DNA of 24,114 nucleotides from assembly GCA_015680685.1 (NCBI GenBank), contig MNCI01030970.1:84195-108308 (forward strand). Direction: 5' to 3'. Source of the stretch: Gnetum montanum (lineage: Eukaryota > Streptophyta > Gnetopsida > Gnetales > Gnetaceae). Shown in pieces: positions 8,930 through 19,499 of this stretch. The notes below the pieces were generated by a model. The model had not been told where the DNA came from. It made no database searches and was given only the letters and a program-made list of their open reading frames with translations. Made by a program: the position numbers and the translations under genes. Numbering within the stretch: position 1 is the stretch's first letter; every line of letters starts with the position of its first letter.

Positions 8930-11434
8930 TTTGGGTTGAAGGGAGTTTTGAAGTTTCGATTGATGATGAGGCATTTGAAGAATTATCCGTTTGTGACTGT
9001 AAGGACTTGGTTGGACTTTTGGTTCTAAAGGTCTCTCCTTTGTGTGATTGTTTGGACCAATAGTCGGGTGAGAATTAACAGGCCCTTGTAGTGTTTCATT
9101 GCTACAACTGGGCAGGGAGCTCACCTTGCATTTCTAGAGTAGGTGGTAATGGACTTAAGGGTGGAAGAGATGCAACTAGATAGAAGGATGTTATGTTTGT
9201 AAAACATCATCCCTAGGAGAACGAGTCCTATAATACTCATGTGTTTGGTAGTAAGGTTGAGGGGTGACATGACTAGTAGAGTCACGTGAAGAGATTGACT
9301 GTTGCATGTAATATCCATACAGGTCAGGTTGATGGTAAGGATACTGTTGCAATGGTGGTGGCATTCCCCATGATTGTGGGTGTTGCCATTGTTGATACTA
9401 CTCAGTTGGTTGTGATGGAGTTCCACTTGGATAATACGTTAAGGGTTGGTGAAACTGTCTTGGGTTACCTTGGGCATAAGGTAACCTTCAGGGTGTTTGC
9501 CTTTTGTTCAATTTTGGGTTGAGTGCATACACCCAAAACTCCTGCAGATGTGAGATTATAGGGCAACATCCCTTAGGATTGTCGTATTGGCATATCTCGC
9601 ATCCACTATCATTGTTTGTATCTGAATCCACAACCTTTTTGATGATGGCAACTTTGCCCTTACCCTTGTTGCATGCATATTCTGATTCTCTCTTTTTTCT
9701 CTTTTCCCATTCACTACCTTGCTCTCTAGACTCTCCTACTATTTTGAAAATGGTTTGAAATCTATTATCTAGGGAGTCCGAAATTTGGTCTACCTTTGCC
9801 GATACTTTCGATGCCAACTTTTGAATAGGAAAAGTTTTCCTGTTCACCATCTCTTCAAGTGGTGACTCTTCTTCATCCTCACAAAATCTTAATCCCTTCT
9901 TTCGGAGGGATAATCTCTTTTATATTCATCCACACTCTCTCATTTACTTAGCTCACCTTCATCTTTAGCAACTTACTCCAATAATCTTTGTACTTGATGG
10001 GTCCTAAGCTCAGCTAGGCTTCCTTGGGCATACGTCCCAAGGGTTCTTCACGTTTCATGCCTAAGCCCATTTACGAGATGCATAGTTGATCCCTCTACAA
10101 ATAACCATGGCCACGACAATGATGTAATAGTGCATAATATTGGCCTATGGTAGCATCCAAGGATTCGTGCCCTCCTTGATTCCATCCTTGGATTTACTTT
10201 TGCAGGTTGGACACTTAGGAGTATGTTTGGTACTTATTGTTGAACAATTCTAACATGGTACTCCATCTACGAATGGATTTCAGTTCTAAGGACTAGTACC
10301 AGCTCTTCGCTTATTTGGCTATTATCTAAGAAAACAACTTTAGTTTTTACCATTCATTTTCTATGTTTTTTAAGGCACATGCATCATGGAATGCTTGTAG
10401 ATGATTTTGAGGATCAACGTTGTATCCTCCTTCAAATTGTCAGATGTTGTTCAAGTCTAATCTCTTGATCCTACTATCTTTTTGGTGCCTTGTTGGGATT
10501 CTAACAGCCTTAGTTATGTCTAGCATATTTTGAGTAGTGAGTATGGGTTCATCATGATCATCCCATTTGTGGTGTCTATGATGCCTATGTTGTTCAATAC
10601 TCTCCCTTCTTTTGTGCTGTGATTCTCTAGAGTGCCGTCATCCTCTTTCCTATCTATTTTTTCTATGACTCCCATTTCGTATACCCTTATCCTCATGGTG
10701 TTTTTCTCTATGACTACATCTAGATCTTGAAGAAGAGGGTGAAGGAGATGATGAAGGTGAAGAAGAATGAGGACCATCATCATGATGGTGCTTGCTTCCT
10801 TCTCTTCAGTGGTTGCAACCTCGATCGTGGTTATGATTGAAATGTCCATCTTTGTCATGTGTTTGTGTTCCTTTTTAGACCATTTATGTCTGTCGGTACA
10901 AAAATATAGGTTATCGATAGTTGAGTGAAGATTATAATACACAACCCCTTGACTAAAGTTAATGGAAGGAACATCATTGTGTGGGCGACTGCCTGAGGTA
11001 GGTTCACCACCCTCGTTTTCACTTAGGACATGTGGGACATTCTATGACAACTTTCCTTTCATGGATTCATAATGTCTCTCTTATTGTAAATCCCTTTGAT
11101 GTTGTGCCTCCATGGTTTGATACACTCTCAAGTCATGATCATGGACAACGTACTCTACTTGTAAGTGCTACATACCAATTTGTGTGAGATCATGAAGAAG
11201 AATGCCTGAAACAAAGAGATCGGGAGGTAACACTATGTTACCTTTTAAATCATGCCAATGTAGCTATTCATCCCAAAGGAGGATAAAGGTAAATTTTGGT
11301 ATGTACTCATCGAGATGAATGTATACCATGCAAAAATATTGAGGGATTGATGGATTGTCATGTGTAGTGTGCCTCTGATTATTCCCTATATTAGACCTAG
11401 GTGATGAAATACTTTCATATGAAGAAGGAGACAT
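8930..11434 (-). pseudogene. gag of element B
   Basis: The probable start is ATG 11434-11432 (MSPSSYESISSPRSN), 122 bp past the PBS, matching the start in element D. In order: an N-terminal part with YFCMVYIHLDEYIPKFTF; an acidic and His/Asp-rich segment; an Arg/Glu/His-rich hinge near 10620-10520; the gag core near 10340-10270 (WY...SIRRWSTMLELFN); then at 9850-9488 a basic KRKKRESEY stretch and a knuckle-like CEICQYDNPKGCCP near 9595. In element D the knuckle has His where this copy has Asn, so metal binding is doubtful here. The tail is Pro/Gln/Tyr-rich. Many stops and frame changes. The ORF of 140 codons at 10942-10520 is in the wrong frame and is a shadow. Confidence 0.75.
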
Positions 11435-11555
11435 GATTGTCTATTCAGTGTCCAATGTATTATATATTATTATTTTTTCCTTGTAACCAACCCTAAGTGT
11501 TCATTCCAATGATGAGAAAGATTTCCTAAGTTCTAATTAGTGAAAAATCAACAAA

Positions 11556-11574
11556 GTCCCTGGCAATAGCACCA
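11556..11574 (-). other. Primer binding site of element B (tRNA-Asp type)
   Basis: The minus strand reads TGGTGCTATTGCCAGGGAC, matching the tRNA-Asp complement TGGCGCCGTTGCCGGGGAC at about 15 of 19 positions. It starts one base after the LTR terminal CA (11577-11576), as it does in element D. Confidence 0.8.
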
Positions 11575-12113
11575 ATGATTAGCGGCAAGGTATCCCTACG
11601 CTCAACCATATGAATACGAGTGTCCATGCATGATCTAGTCAAACTCCAAGGACTAAGTGCTTATGTGCTTTTGTGGAACAAGGCTAGGTTAGTCAATCGT
11701 TGTCTTCCCAAGCTTACTTGTATAGCACATAGTTAAGTAAACTTGAGGTATATGATTTTTATATATTTTTATGTTTTATGGCCTAGTGCTACAAAGGGAG
11801 AAGAGAGATAACTAAGTAACTAATTCAATTTAACTACTCAACTATGCTTTAACCAGTTTTAACACCAGCATCTATTCTTACTTGCCATACACATCCTAAA
11901 CTAGTGCAACACTGCTGGGATTACCAAATGCTAATTGTTACTAGGTTACCAAGCATTACACACATGCTCAAAGTAATCATACTAAGTGTGCTTACTTATG
12001 AGAGTTATAGTGTGTGAGAGAGAACATTAATTAACTAAGGAAAGTATTAAATAACTACAATTAACATTAATTAATCTATTTTGGATGCTACAAGGTTTAT
12101 CACAAAGTTTTTC

Positions 12114-12119
12114 TTTATT
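12114..12119 (-). terminator. Poly(A) signal in LTR B
   Basis: AATAAA on the minus strand, about 200 bp past the TATA box, within a block (GTGAATGGAT ... AATAAAG) conserved in LTR D at 15496-15501. Conservation between diverged copies supports a role in 3' end formation. Confidence 0.55.
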
Positions 12120-12315
12120 GTCGTACATAAGGTGTGTTCAGGTACACAATGCTTAAATGAGGATCCATTCACTTTATGAATCCTACTATGGGCACGTAGA
12201 AATAATTCTAACTTTGAGAGGGAGAAAAGGAAAGAGTTCAGGTAAGGGGCTAAGACTAATTAAGAAACTACTCAAAAAAAAAAAAGACTACTCCCAAGCC
12301 AAGTGTGCCCCCTCT

Positions 12316-12323
12316 TATTTATA
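12316..12323 (-). promoter_or_regulatory. TATA box of LTR B
   Basis: The minus strand reads CCTATAAATAAGAGG, identical in its core to the TATA box in LTR D (15320-15327) and at the same distance from the LTR start. Confidence 0.75.
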
Positions 12324-12599
12324 GGCAACAAGATAGGCCTTGATATTGGATGCCCAATATCACGTGGATGATGTTGATATCACGTAGCCAATATCGTGAC
12401 TCATCACTAATGCAATAAGGAGATGACGAACACTGATTTAATTTTGATGAAGTGCTATTCTAGTTAGAGTTATGAATTATACAAGTTTTTTGAGGTTATG
12501 ATGGAGAATGTTGATGATGCTTGTGATCAGACCAACAGATGAAATAATGCATCCTATGAGAGGAGTTACAAGATTTAGGTTCTAGTTTGAAGGCTAAAA

Positions 12600-14679
12600 T
12601 AGTACTTCTAGATCCTAAGGAAATCTAAAATACCCTCTATCTATTGCTTATTTAGATGCATATTGGATGGCTCACTTTCTACTACTATTTTTCTCTTATC
12701 TATGATATCGTAAATTTCATCCTTTAGATTCCTGTAGTTATATATGTCATGATCGATAGTCTCATGATAATAATAATACTTTTAGTAATCATAGCACTTA
12801 GGCATCTCAAGGTCATCTTCTTATCTCTCAGAGGAATCCATTATCATAAGTTGAATGTGAAAATAACATACTCTTTCCTAATGAGAAACTTACTGCCTCT
12901 TAAGATGTCTATCCTTAAGAAGATTGTTAAGAAGCATAGAATACCTCATAGGTATCTTAGTGTATTGATCTCTATTTCTTTGAGGTTTTTGTTGTTTGGA
13001 AGAAGACAAAGCTATTGAGGAAGCATTTCTTTGTTTCTTAGAAAAAGAAGAAACACCCTAAGATACTATTTATCTTTTTTCTTGTTTCATAGCCTTGTTA
13101 GCTTTGTTATGAATTAACAAGAATTCTTGCTCGCCATGTTGAATGGTGGCCTCTTCAATGCTTCTAGTAGCTTGGAAAGTATCATTCAAAGAATGAGGCC
13201 TAGGAAAAGCCATGCTCTTCTAAATATAGTCAATGACTACAACTTAAAATATGTCTTATAGGTGACATTTCTCCAAATGATACAATAGTTTAGTTGATGT
13301 TCTTATCTATTGAGAAATGAATTTTTTAATAGGATTATTTGAAGATTATTTGTTAGATATGAAGGACCTAACACTAGTGCTTTAAGGTACACTAAACTTG
13401 ACATATTAAATGAAGTCTACAAGCAATTTCTCCATAGAGGTAATAAACCCATAAGATCTATACCATTCCAAAGCTCTTCTAGAAAGAGATTTAGAATAAC
13501 ATCTAAATACAATGTGAGGGTAAGAGACAAGAAGAATGCATTCATTCATGAATGTGACTACATGGTTCATAGGATCCCCTATTTCATCATTGTATTATGT
13601 AAAAGATGATAGTAAAACTCCCTTAGGTAAAACTAATAAGGAAATAAGATAGCTTATATGATTGCCTAGGACTTGATCCAAAGAAATAGATGAATTTCCT
13701 TGCATAATCAACACCTTAACAACTTTTTCTTTGATGCTTTATAGACAAATAATAACCTCATTAAGTAATGCCAATAACTATGAATCTATTTTAGGAAGGT
13801 GAGGGACAAGTTGAGTTTCAATAGCAAGAGATGATATTAAAGGGGATGCATGTATGGAATGGGTTCAAATGTAGTAAGAGAAAGTATACCCAATGAAATT
13901 GAATTAAGTGAGTATATAGGAAAAGAAGATGCGATGAAAGGTTAGGAAATGCTAAACATTAGTGTAGTAGTCAAAGCATGGAGCAGAATGAACTAGAAAG
14001 GAGGTATAGTAGGCTAAGGTTAAGGAATTAGTACATGGATCCAAAAGGTAGGTTGAAGGATCAAAAGAAATGGAAATTGCTAACATTATTAGGAGGAAAC
14101 ATATGGTAGGGTAGGGAAATAGAGCTCATGGAAAACATAAGCTTTCCTATGCTAGGAGAAACAAATATAGGTGAAGAACTTTGAGTAGTTGTAATGTTGG
14201 TATTATGAATATGATGTGACAAAGAATTAGTCTTGTTGAGCTCCTTAGTTAACTACTCCTCATCTTTATCTTTTAGATGAATATTTGATGTAAAGGTTTT
14301 ACTTTCACTTTTTCCTGTAATAATGATGAGGGTCAACATGTTGATCTAGGACGATTTTCATTTTAGCCTATTCAATCTACAAATGTATCATTTCCTACAT
14401 TTTTTCTCATTCCATGATAATCTCTATGATTTCCTTAGCTTCCCAATGATCTAGTTCAATTGGATGATATAGATTACAAAGAAAATATGACATATCATTA
14501 GCTTGCATGTATCCTAGCATGAGCTTGAACATCTCAAGTGTAAGTTAGAAGCCTAACTTTCATTTAGCAAAGGCTATCTTGTAGTTCCTTAAGCTTAGTC
14601 CTTTTGAGAATTCCTAATTTTTTCTCAAGTCAATGGGCTTCTAAACTTTAGAAAAACTTGAATCAAAAAATGATGTCAT
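12600..14679 (-). pseudogene. gag relic C of a Tat/Ogre-like Ty3/gypsy element
   Basis: A minus-strand gag different from those of B and D. From a possible start at 14679 (MTSFFDSSFSK) come a Glu/Lys-rich helix (ELDHWEAKEIIEIIMEWEK), a spacer, then the capsid core at 13600-13330: GDPMNHVVTFMNECILLVSY, the ALEWY motif and SMEKLL. Next are MAFPRPHSLNDTFQA and IEEATIQHGEQEF (13215-13110). Last, near 12830-12730, comes a degraded Cys/His block, YDYQKYYYYHETIDHDIY, followed by NLKDEIYDIID. The plant family has a C-x-H...G-H-x-T-x-x-C pattern there, most of whose Cys are lost. Stops are frequent. It sits between elements B and D; its pol would have lain to the left. The plus-strand ORF at 12749-13018 is a shadow. 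Confidence 0.72.
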
Positions 14680-15233
14680 GGCTACATATGTGTTGAAATA
14701 ATTGTAGCTTCACAAGGTATTACGAAAGCTTCAAAATTTCCTACAAACAGGTTTGTACTTGAAATAGAAGGTAAGAATTATTTGTTAGGGTTACACATAA
14801 ATGATGTGACATTTGTGTTTCAACATGATACAAAATTTAGACTTAGAGAAAGTGTAGGTAAAGAGTAATCCTAGAAATAACATTAATTTTTTAGAGGTCC
14901 TTCTATTAGCACCAGAAAGATTGTATAGTAAGATTCTTCATAATCTAGGATTTGACATAACTAAACACTAACATAAATTAAGCAATTCTATAGTTACCAA
15001 ATGGTCTAAACTATTAAATTCTCCAAATTGAAAGGAGATTTTTAAATCATTAGAAATCCTAACAATATGAAACAATGTTTTTTCCAAAAACTAATGAATA
15101 ATAAAGGGAAACGCAAGTACATGGAATAGCTAACAAAATAAAATAGATAAAAGAAAAAGTTCATACATAACGTAATGTAGAAGAAAATAAAACATTTTGT
15201 AGAATTAGATCTATGAAATAATAGAATGCATAT
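14680..15233. other. Leader/LTR-like remnant upstream of gag C
   Basis: AT-rich, no coding signal. At 14896-14914 the minus strand reads TGGTGCTAATAGAAGGACC, a weak echo of a tRNA-Asp-type PBS, about 220 bp before the gag C start. If real, the sequence from about 14916 to 15233 would be part of the LTR of element C, cut off by the insertion of element D at 15234. Confidence 0.25.
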
Positions 15234-15244
15234 TGATGGGACGC

Positions 15245-15301
15245 AATATCGCATAGGCCGCGATGTCGCGTCGTTCCCTGCGATATCGCGTACGTGATAT
15301 C
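15245..15301. promoter_or_regulatory. Cluster of GATATCGCG-type motifs in U3 of LTR D
   Basis: Within 57 bp: AATATCGC (15245-15252), CCGCGATGTCGCG (15258-15270), the perfect palindrome GCGATATCGC (15280-15289) and TGATATC (15295-15301), ending 18 bp before the TATA box. LTR B keeps the arrangement as ATATCACGT/ATATCGTG. Likely cis-elements of the promoter; the factor is not known. Confidence 0.5.
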
Positions 15302-15319
15302 GTAGCCCATCGCCAGTTC

Positions 15320-15327
15320 TATAAATA
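15320..15327 (+). promoter_or_regulatory. TATA box of LTR D
   Basis: TATAAATA in the context TTCTATAAATAAGAGG, shared with LTR B. Start of transcription would be near 15350. Confidence 0.75.
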
Positions 15328-15495
15328 AGAGGCAACTCTCCCTTGTTTCCTCATCTAGATTTAGACCCTTAGCAAAACTCTGGTAGTTTTACCATTCCAG
15401 AGATAGAATAATTTCCATGCGCCCGCAGTAGGAGTCTCAAAGTGAATGGATCTTTATTCGAGCAAATTGTACCTGAGCACATATTTGTGTATGGA

Positions 15496-15501
15496 AATAA
15501 A
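15496..15501 (+). terminator. Poly(A) signal in LTR D
   Basis: AATAAA about 145 bp after the expected transcription start and conserved in LTR B. It would define a short R region. Confidence 0.55.
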
Positions 15502-16092
15502 GACGAAATTTTTGATAAACCTTGCAGTGCATGGACTAAGTTAATTAGGATTTAATTATTGTTAATTGTTTAACTAGTTTCTTAAGGACTTAATCTCTCT
15601 CAACCCTCAACTCTCATAGTTAAGTGCATTCAGTACGACTGCTTCGAGCACATGCATTACACTTGGTAATCCCAGTAACGAATAGCGTTTGATAATCCCA
15701 GCAGTGTTGCATTGGTTTAGGGTGTGAACGACAAGTGGGAACAAATACTGATGCTAGGATGATTAAAGCTTAGTTAGTGAGGTTAGTTACTTAGTCTCTT
15801 CACCCTTTCCTCTCTTAGCATAGGCGATAAAAAGATAAAAGACATAAAAGTCATATACCTTAGACTTACTTAACCATACAACTGTGACAATACAAGTAAG
15901 TCTGGGAAGACAATGATTGATTAACCTTAAGTGTTCCATAATGTACAAAAAGTGGGATCAAATGCTTATGTTAGGATTAGTCAAATGCTAGTTAATTAGT
16001 TAATAGCACTTAGTCCTTGGAGTTCGACCAGATCACGTGTGTAACACTCGTATTCGTATGGTTAAGTGTAGGGGTACCTCGCCACTCATCAT

Positions 16093-16111
16093 TGGCACCG
16101 TTGCCAAGGAC
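16093..16111 (+). other. Primer binding site of element D (tRNA-Asp type)
   Basis: TGGCACCGTTGCCAAGGAC matches the tRNA-Asp complement at 16 of 19 positions and begins one base after the LTR end at 16091. The mismatches are G-to-A changes, as expected of deamination decay. Confidence 0.87.
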
Positions 16112-16238
16112 TAAGTTGTTTGTGCACTAAGTAAAACATAGGAAATCATCCACATCGTTGGGAGCTAAAACAAACCCTTAGGGTTAATCAAGAGAAAAAA
16201 ATAGCATAACAACAAACAACACACCAAATAAAACAAAC

Positions 16239-18759
16239 ATGTCTTCTTCTCCACACAAAAGCACTTTACTACCTAGGACTAACACTAGAGACAATCGGCG
16301 GCACCACGCACATAACTAAGAACTGCTAGTTCCTCAACAATTCAGTGTGGTATATATTCATCACAATAAATATATATCTTACTTTACATTTGTCTTCCAT
16401 CAAGAAAAAAAACTGTGTTGAAGAGACTTGGAGGGTAACATAGTGTTGCCTCTAGACAGAGCTACCCCCAACATGCTCCTTCGTGCCCTTGCACGAATTG
16501 GCATGTCACAATTGTACACTGAGTACGTTGCGCTCGATTACAATGTAAGGGACTACCATCCCACAGAAGCGTAACGTCAATGGGACTCATGGAAAGAGAG
16601 TTACCACACATCATTGAAGGTCAAAGGACCCCATAATTCTTCACCCGTCATAAGAGAAATTAAGTGGTAAACCTATCTCAATAGGCTCTCCACAAAATGA
16701 TGTTTCCCCTCCTAATGATAGTGAGGAGGTGGTGTATCATAACCTTCACTCCATGATAAACAACCTTGATTCTGATTCCCACGAACACCAAGTGTTCAAT
16801 GAGGGGACACAAACATAAGATAAAGTTGAGAATTTTGATCATCATCACGATCAAGGTCGAGATCATCAAAGGGAAGGTAGGAAAAATCATCATGGTGATG
16901 GTTCTCCTTCCTCTTTCCCTTCATCGCAACATTCACCCTCTCCTTCCACATCCAGATGTAGTCACAAAGATCCCAACTATGAGGATAAGGGTAAGGATAA
17001 GCAAAATGAGAGACCTTGACGAGAGAGTCGAGAGTGAGGATGAGGGCATTATAGGGAATCAAGGCATGAAAGAAGGGAAAGTAGGGAACCACGTAAACAT
17101 CATAGACTCTGTGAAAGAGACAACCATGATGAACCCCTACTTGCAACTTGGAGCATGTTAGACATTACGGAGGCTGTTAGAATACCTACAATGCACCAAA
17201 AAGATAGTCAGATCAAGAGACTAGACATGAATAATATTCTATGATTTAAGGGGGGATACAACACTAATTTGAAGAATCACTTATAGGAATTTCATGATTC
17301 CTGTGCCTTGTAGAAAATTGAAAATGAGTGGAAGAAGTTAAAGTTGTTCTCAAGGACACTCATAAAAGAAGAGGAAAGTTGGTACCGGTCCTTAGAATCA
17401 GAATCCATTAGACGGTGGAGTACGATGCTAGAACTGTTTAATGATAAATACCAAACATACTCCAGAGTGTCCAACTTATAGATGCAGATCCAAGGATGGA
17501 AGCAAGGTAATCATGAACCCTTGGATGTTGCCATGGGCCGATATTATGCATTGCTACATTGTTGCCTGGGCCATGGTTACTTACAACAGCATCAACTTCA
17601 CCATCTCGTAGATGGGATAAGACATTTAATCAAGAGAACCCTTGGAACATATGCCCAAGGGAGATTATCAAAAATTACGTATCATGAAGTTCATAGATTG
17701 TTGGAGCAAGTAGCTAAGGAAGAAGGAGAGCTATGCAAGAGAGAAAGCACGAAGGAATACAACTGTGATGCTTCCCTCTGAAAGAGGGGAGTAAGATTCT
17801 GTGAGGAGGAGGATGAGTCACCACTTGAAGAGTTGGTGAGTAGGAAAACCTTGCCACTTCAGAAATTAAAAATAGAAGTGTCAGCTAAGGTAGATCAAAT
17901 GTGGGACTCCTTAGCTAGTAGATTTTAAATAGTTTTAAAAATCATAGAGGAGTCTAAGGAGCAAAGTAATGACCATGATAAGAAAAAGAGGAGAGATTCA
18001 GACCATGCACGTAACAAGGGTAAGGGAAAAATGACTATCACCGATGAGGTTTTGGACTCTAATATGGACAATAACGGTGGATGTAAGATTTGCCAATATG
18101 ACCATCCTAAGGGATGTTGCCCAATAATCTCACATTTGCAAGAGTCCGGGGTGTATGCACTTGACCCAAGACTTAACAAATGGCAAGCACCCCAAAGGTT
18201 ACCTTATCCCCAAGGTAACCCAAGGCAGTTCCACCAACCCTTAATGTATTATCCAAGTGGAACTCTGCCACAACCTATCAAGCAACACCAGCAGTGGCAA
18301 TACCCATAGTCATGGACGATGCCGCCACCTAGGCAACAATACCCTTACTGACAACCAGATCCATATGGCTATTACATGCAGTAGCTAGTTTCTCCAAGTG
18401 ACTCTATCAGTCACATAACCCCACAACATCACTACCAAGATTGGGAGTATTATAGGACTCCTTCTCCTGGGAGAGACACACCACATGCATACCATCCTCC
18501 GAATCTGTCCGCCACTCTTACATTGATAGCTCCACTACCACCCGCTCCAGCGTTGCAAGGGGAACTCCCCGCTCAACCGCAGCAATGCACTGCTACGAGA
18601 GCTATAAACCTTCAACATGCTACTGGTTTTAACAACCATACAAAGAGAAGACCTTTCTTCAGAACCAAAAGCCCAAACAAGCTCTTACAACCACAAGAGG
18701 TTGAGCCTCTAAATGCTCCTCCATCAAATAAGGCTTCAAAGCTCCCTTCAAACCAATAA
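16239..18759 (+). pseudogene. gag of element D
   Basis: Start ATG 16239 (MSSSPHKSTLLPRTN), 127 bp past the PBS. In order: N-terminal domain with early stops; acidic PPNDSEEVVYHNLHS near 16700; a His/Ser-rich stretch (SPSSFPSSQHSPSPS); an Arg/Glu/His hinge near 17050-17110; the gag core at 17340-17470 (ESWYRSLESESIRRW, LELFNDKY); 17482-17781 with MGRYYALLHCCLGHGYLQ; then 17800-18309 with basic KKKRRDSDH, a knuckle-like CKICQYDHPKGCCP (18081-18122) and YALDPRLNKW; last, a Pro/Gln/Tyr-rich tail to 18759. Stops include 17779, 17926, 18307 and 18757. The 131-codon ORF at 16766-17161 is not in the gag frame and is a shadow. Confidence 0.78.
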
Positions 18760-18780
18760 CAGAGCTCAACGCATGTAGTT

Positions 18781-19482
18781 ATGTTAACACATACCGTCAC
18801 TAACTGGATAAAGGTGGGCCACCTTCCCAGGAAACTCTCTAATCCTAGAAGTCCCTTAATCTACCTCCAAGTTGCTGGGAATGAATCATCTAAGGCTCTT
18901 CTAGACTCAAGTTTTGGAGTCAACTTGATATCGCAAGAAATGTATAAAGCTTGGAACCTACCTCCACTAAAGAAGAGTAATATTTACTTAGAGCTGGTTG
19001 ACTAGTCCATCACTATTCCCTTGGGATTGGTGAAGGACATTGTTACCACTGTGTGTGGTTTGTCATACCTAGTTGATTTCCTAGTGATACAAGTCAACAA
19101 TGACAAGGGGGACTTCCCAATAATAATGGGAAGGGCATGGCTAAGTACCATGAACGCATGCCTAGGAATCCACGATCTTTCCTTGGAAATATCTAAGGAA
19201 AAAAATTATGAAAAGATCAAGAAGAAGAAAGTTCCATGCCTCACATACAGTGATACAGAGGGTGATGATATACAGGAATGCTCAGCATCTCCTACATGCA
19301 ACCAGTGTGCCCAAGAAGTTAACATACAAAAGTGCCTATATGTAGCAACCGTACAACAAGAGAACACCCAATGGTTGATAGCTAATCAAGAGAGAAAGCC
19401 ACCAATATGCATGGAACTAGCTGGGGGACCAACTTGTGCCCACGAAGAAAGCATAGATGCACTAGAGCTAGAGTGTCACTAG
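18781..19482 (+). pseudogene. Protease and linker of element D
   Basis: Retropepsin-like: VTNWIKVGHLPRK, then the active site KALLDSSFGVNLISQEMYKA (the Gly of D-S-G is Ser), then TAG at 19003-19005 (LVD*SI). The second half continues in the same frame with VTTVCGLSYLVDFLVIQVNN and PIIMGRAWLSTMNACLGIHD. A linker with two Cys pairs (CNQCAQEVNIQKC) is shared with element B. The frame ends at TAG 19480-19482 and a few linker codons (LPTLNLKPP) follow. The Asp is kept but the motif and frame are broken, so activity is unlikely. Confidence 0.8.
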
Positions 19483-19499
19483 CTTCCAACCCTTAATCT

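Larger units (their letters stand above)
5379..12406 (-). mobile_element. Athila-like Ty3/gypsy element B (5' LTR to integrase)
   Basis: On the minus strand the order is LTR (12406-11576), tRNA-Asp-type PBS, gag, protease, RT, RNase H, integrase, which is the Ty3/gypsy order (RNase H before integrase). The tRNA-Asp PBS and the RT box EVFMDDFS point to the non-chromovirus branch near Athila. Every domain carries stops and frame changes. The element loses recognisable sequence at about 5379, inside or just after the integrase C-terminus. No 3' LTR copy, polypurine tract or env-like ORF is seen, so the target-site duplication cannot be tested. It is a relative of element D (similar LTRs, gag and protease). 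Confidence 0.85.
11576..12406 (-). repeat. 5' LTR of element B (831 bp)
   Basis: Homologous along its length to the LTR of element D (15234-16091), in opposite orientation. On the minus strand it begins TGATGAGTCACG and ends CTAATCA, giving the TGAT...ATCA termini. It contains a TATA box at 12316-12323 and a conserved AATAAA signal at 12119-12114. The segment before the TATA box is only 83 bp and holds ATATC/CACGT motifs, including a CACGTG G-box at 12361-12366. By eye, identity with the D LTR is roughly three quarters, with indels. Confidence 0.85.
15234..16091 (+). repeat. 5' LTR of element D (858 bp)
   Basis: Starts TGATGGGACGC and ends CTCATCA, with imperfect inverted termini, and is homologous to LTR B. 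TATA box at 15320-15327, AATAAA at 15496-15501. The U3 is only 86 bp and has 13 CpG, against 3 in the same part of LTR B. It also has an internal imperfect duplication (15731-15804 and 15943-16013, each starting near an AAGTGGGA block and containing a TTAG-rich end), which accounts for most of its extra length over LTR B. Confidence 0.87.

Noticed and set aside
9286-9758. Plus-strand ORFs 9286-9522 and 9504-9758
   Set aside because: Antisense to the gag of element B; the minus-strand translation has clear homology to gag D.
12271-12286. A-rich run as a poly(A) tail of a retrocopy
   Set aside because: It lies inside LTR B, just after the TATA box, and is a simple slippage tract.
15042-15335. 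97-codon minus-strand ORF
   Set aside because: Crosses the LTR D boundary and TATA box; Phe/Ile/Tyr-rich random translation.
16766-17161. 131-codon plus-strand ORF in element D and its counterpart 10942-10520 in B
   Set aside because: They occupy the same place in both copies but are out of frame with the Arg/His-rich gag hinge that joins to the gag core. Met/Ile/His-rich shadows of the true frame.
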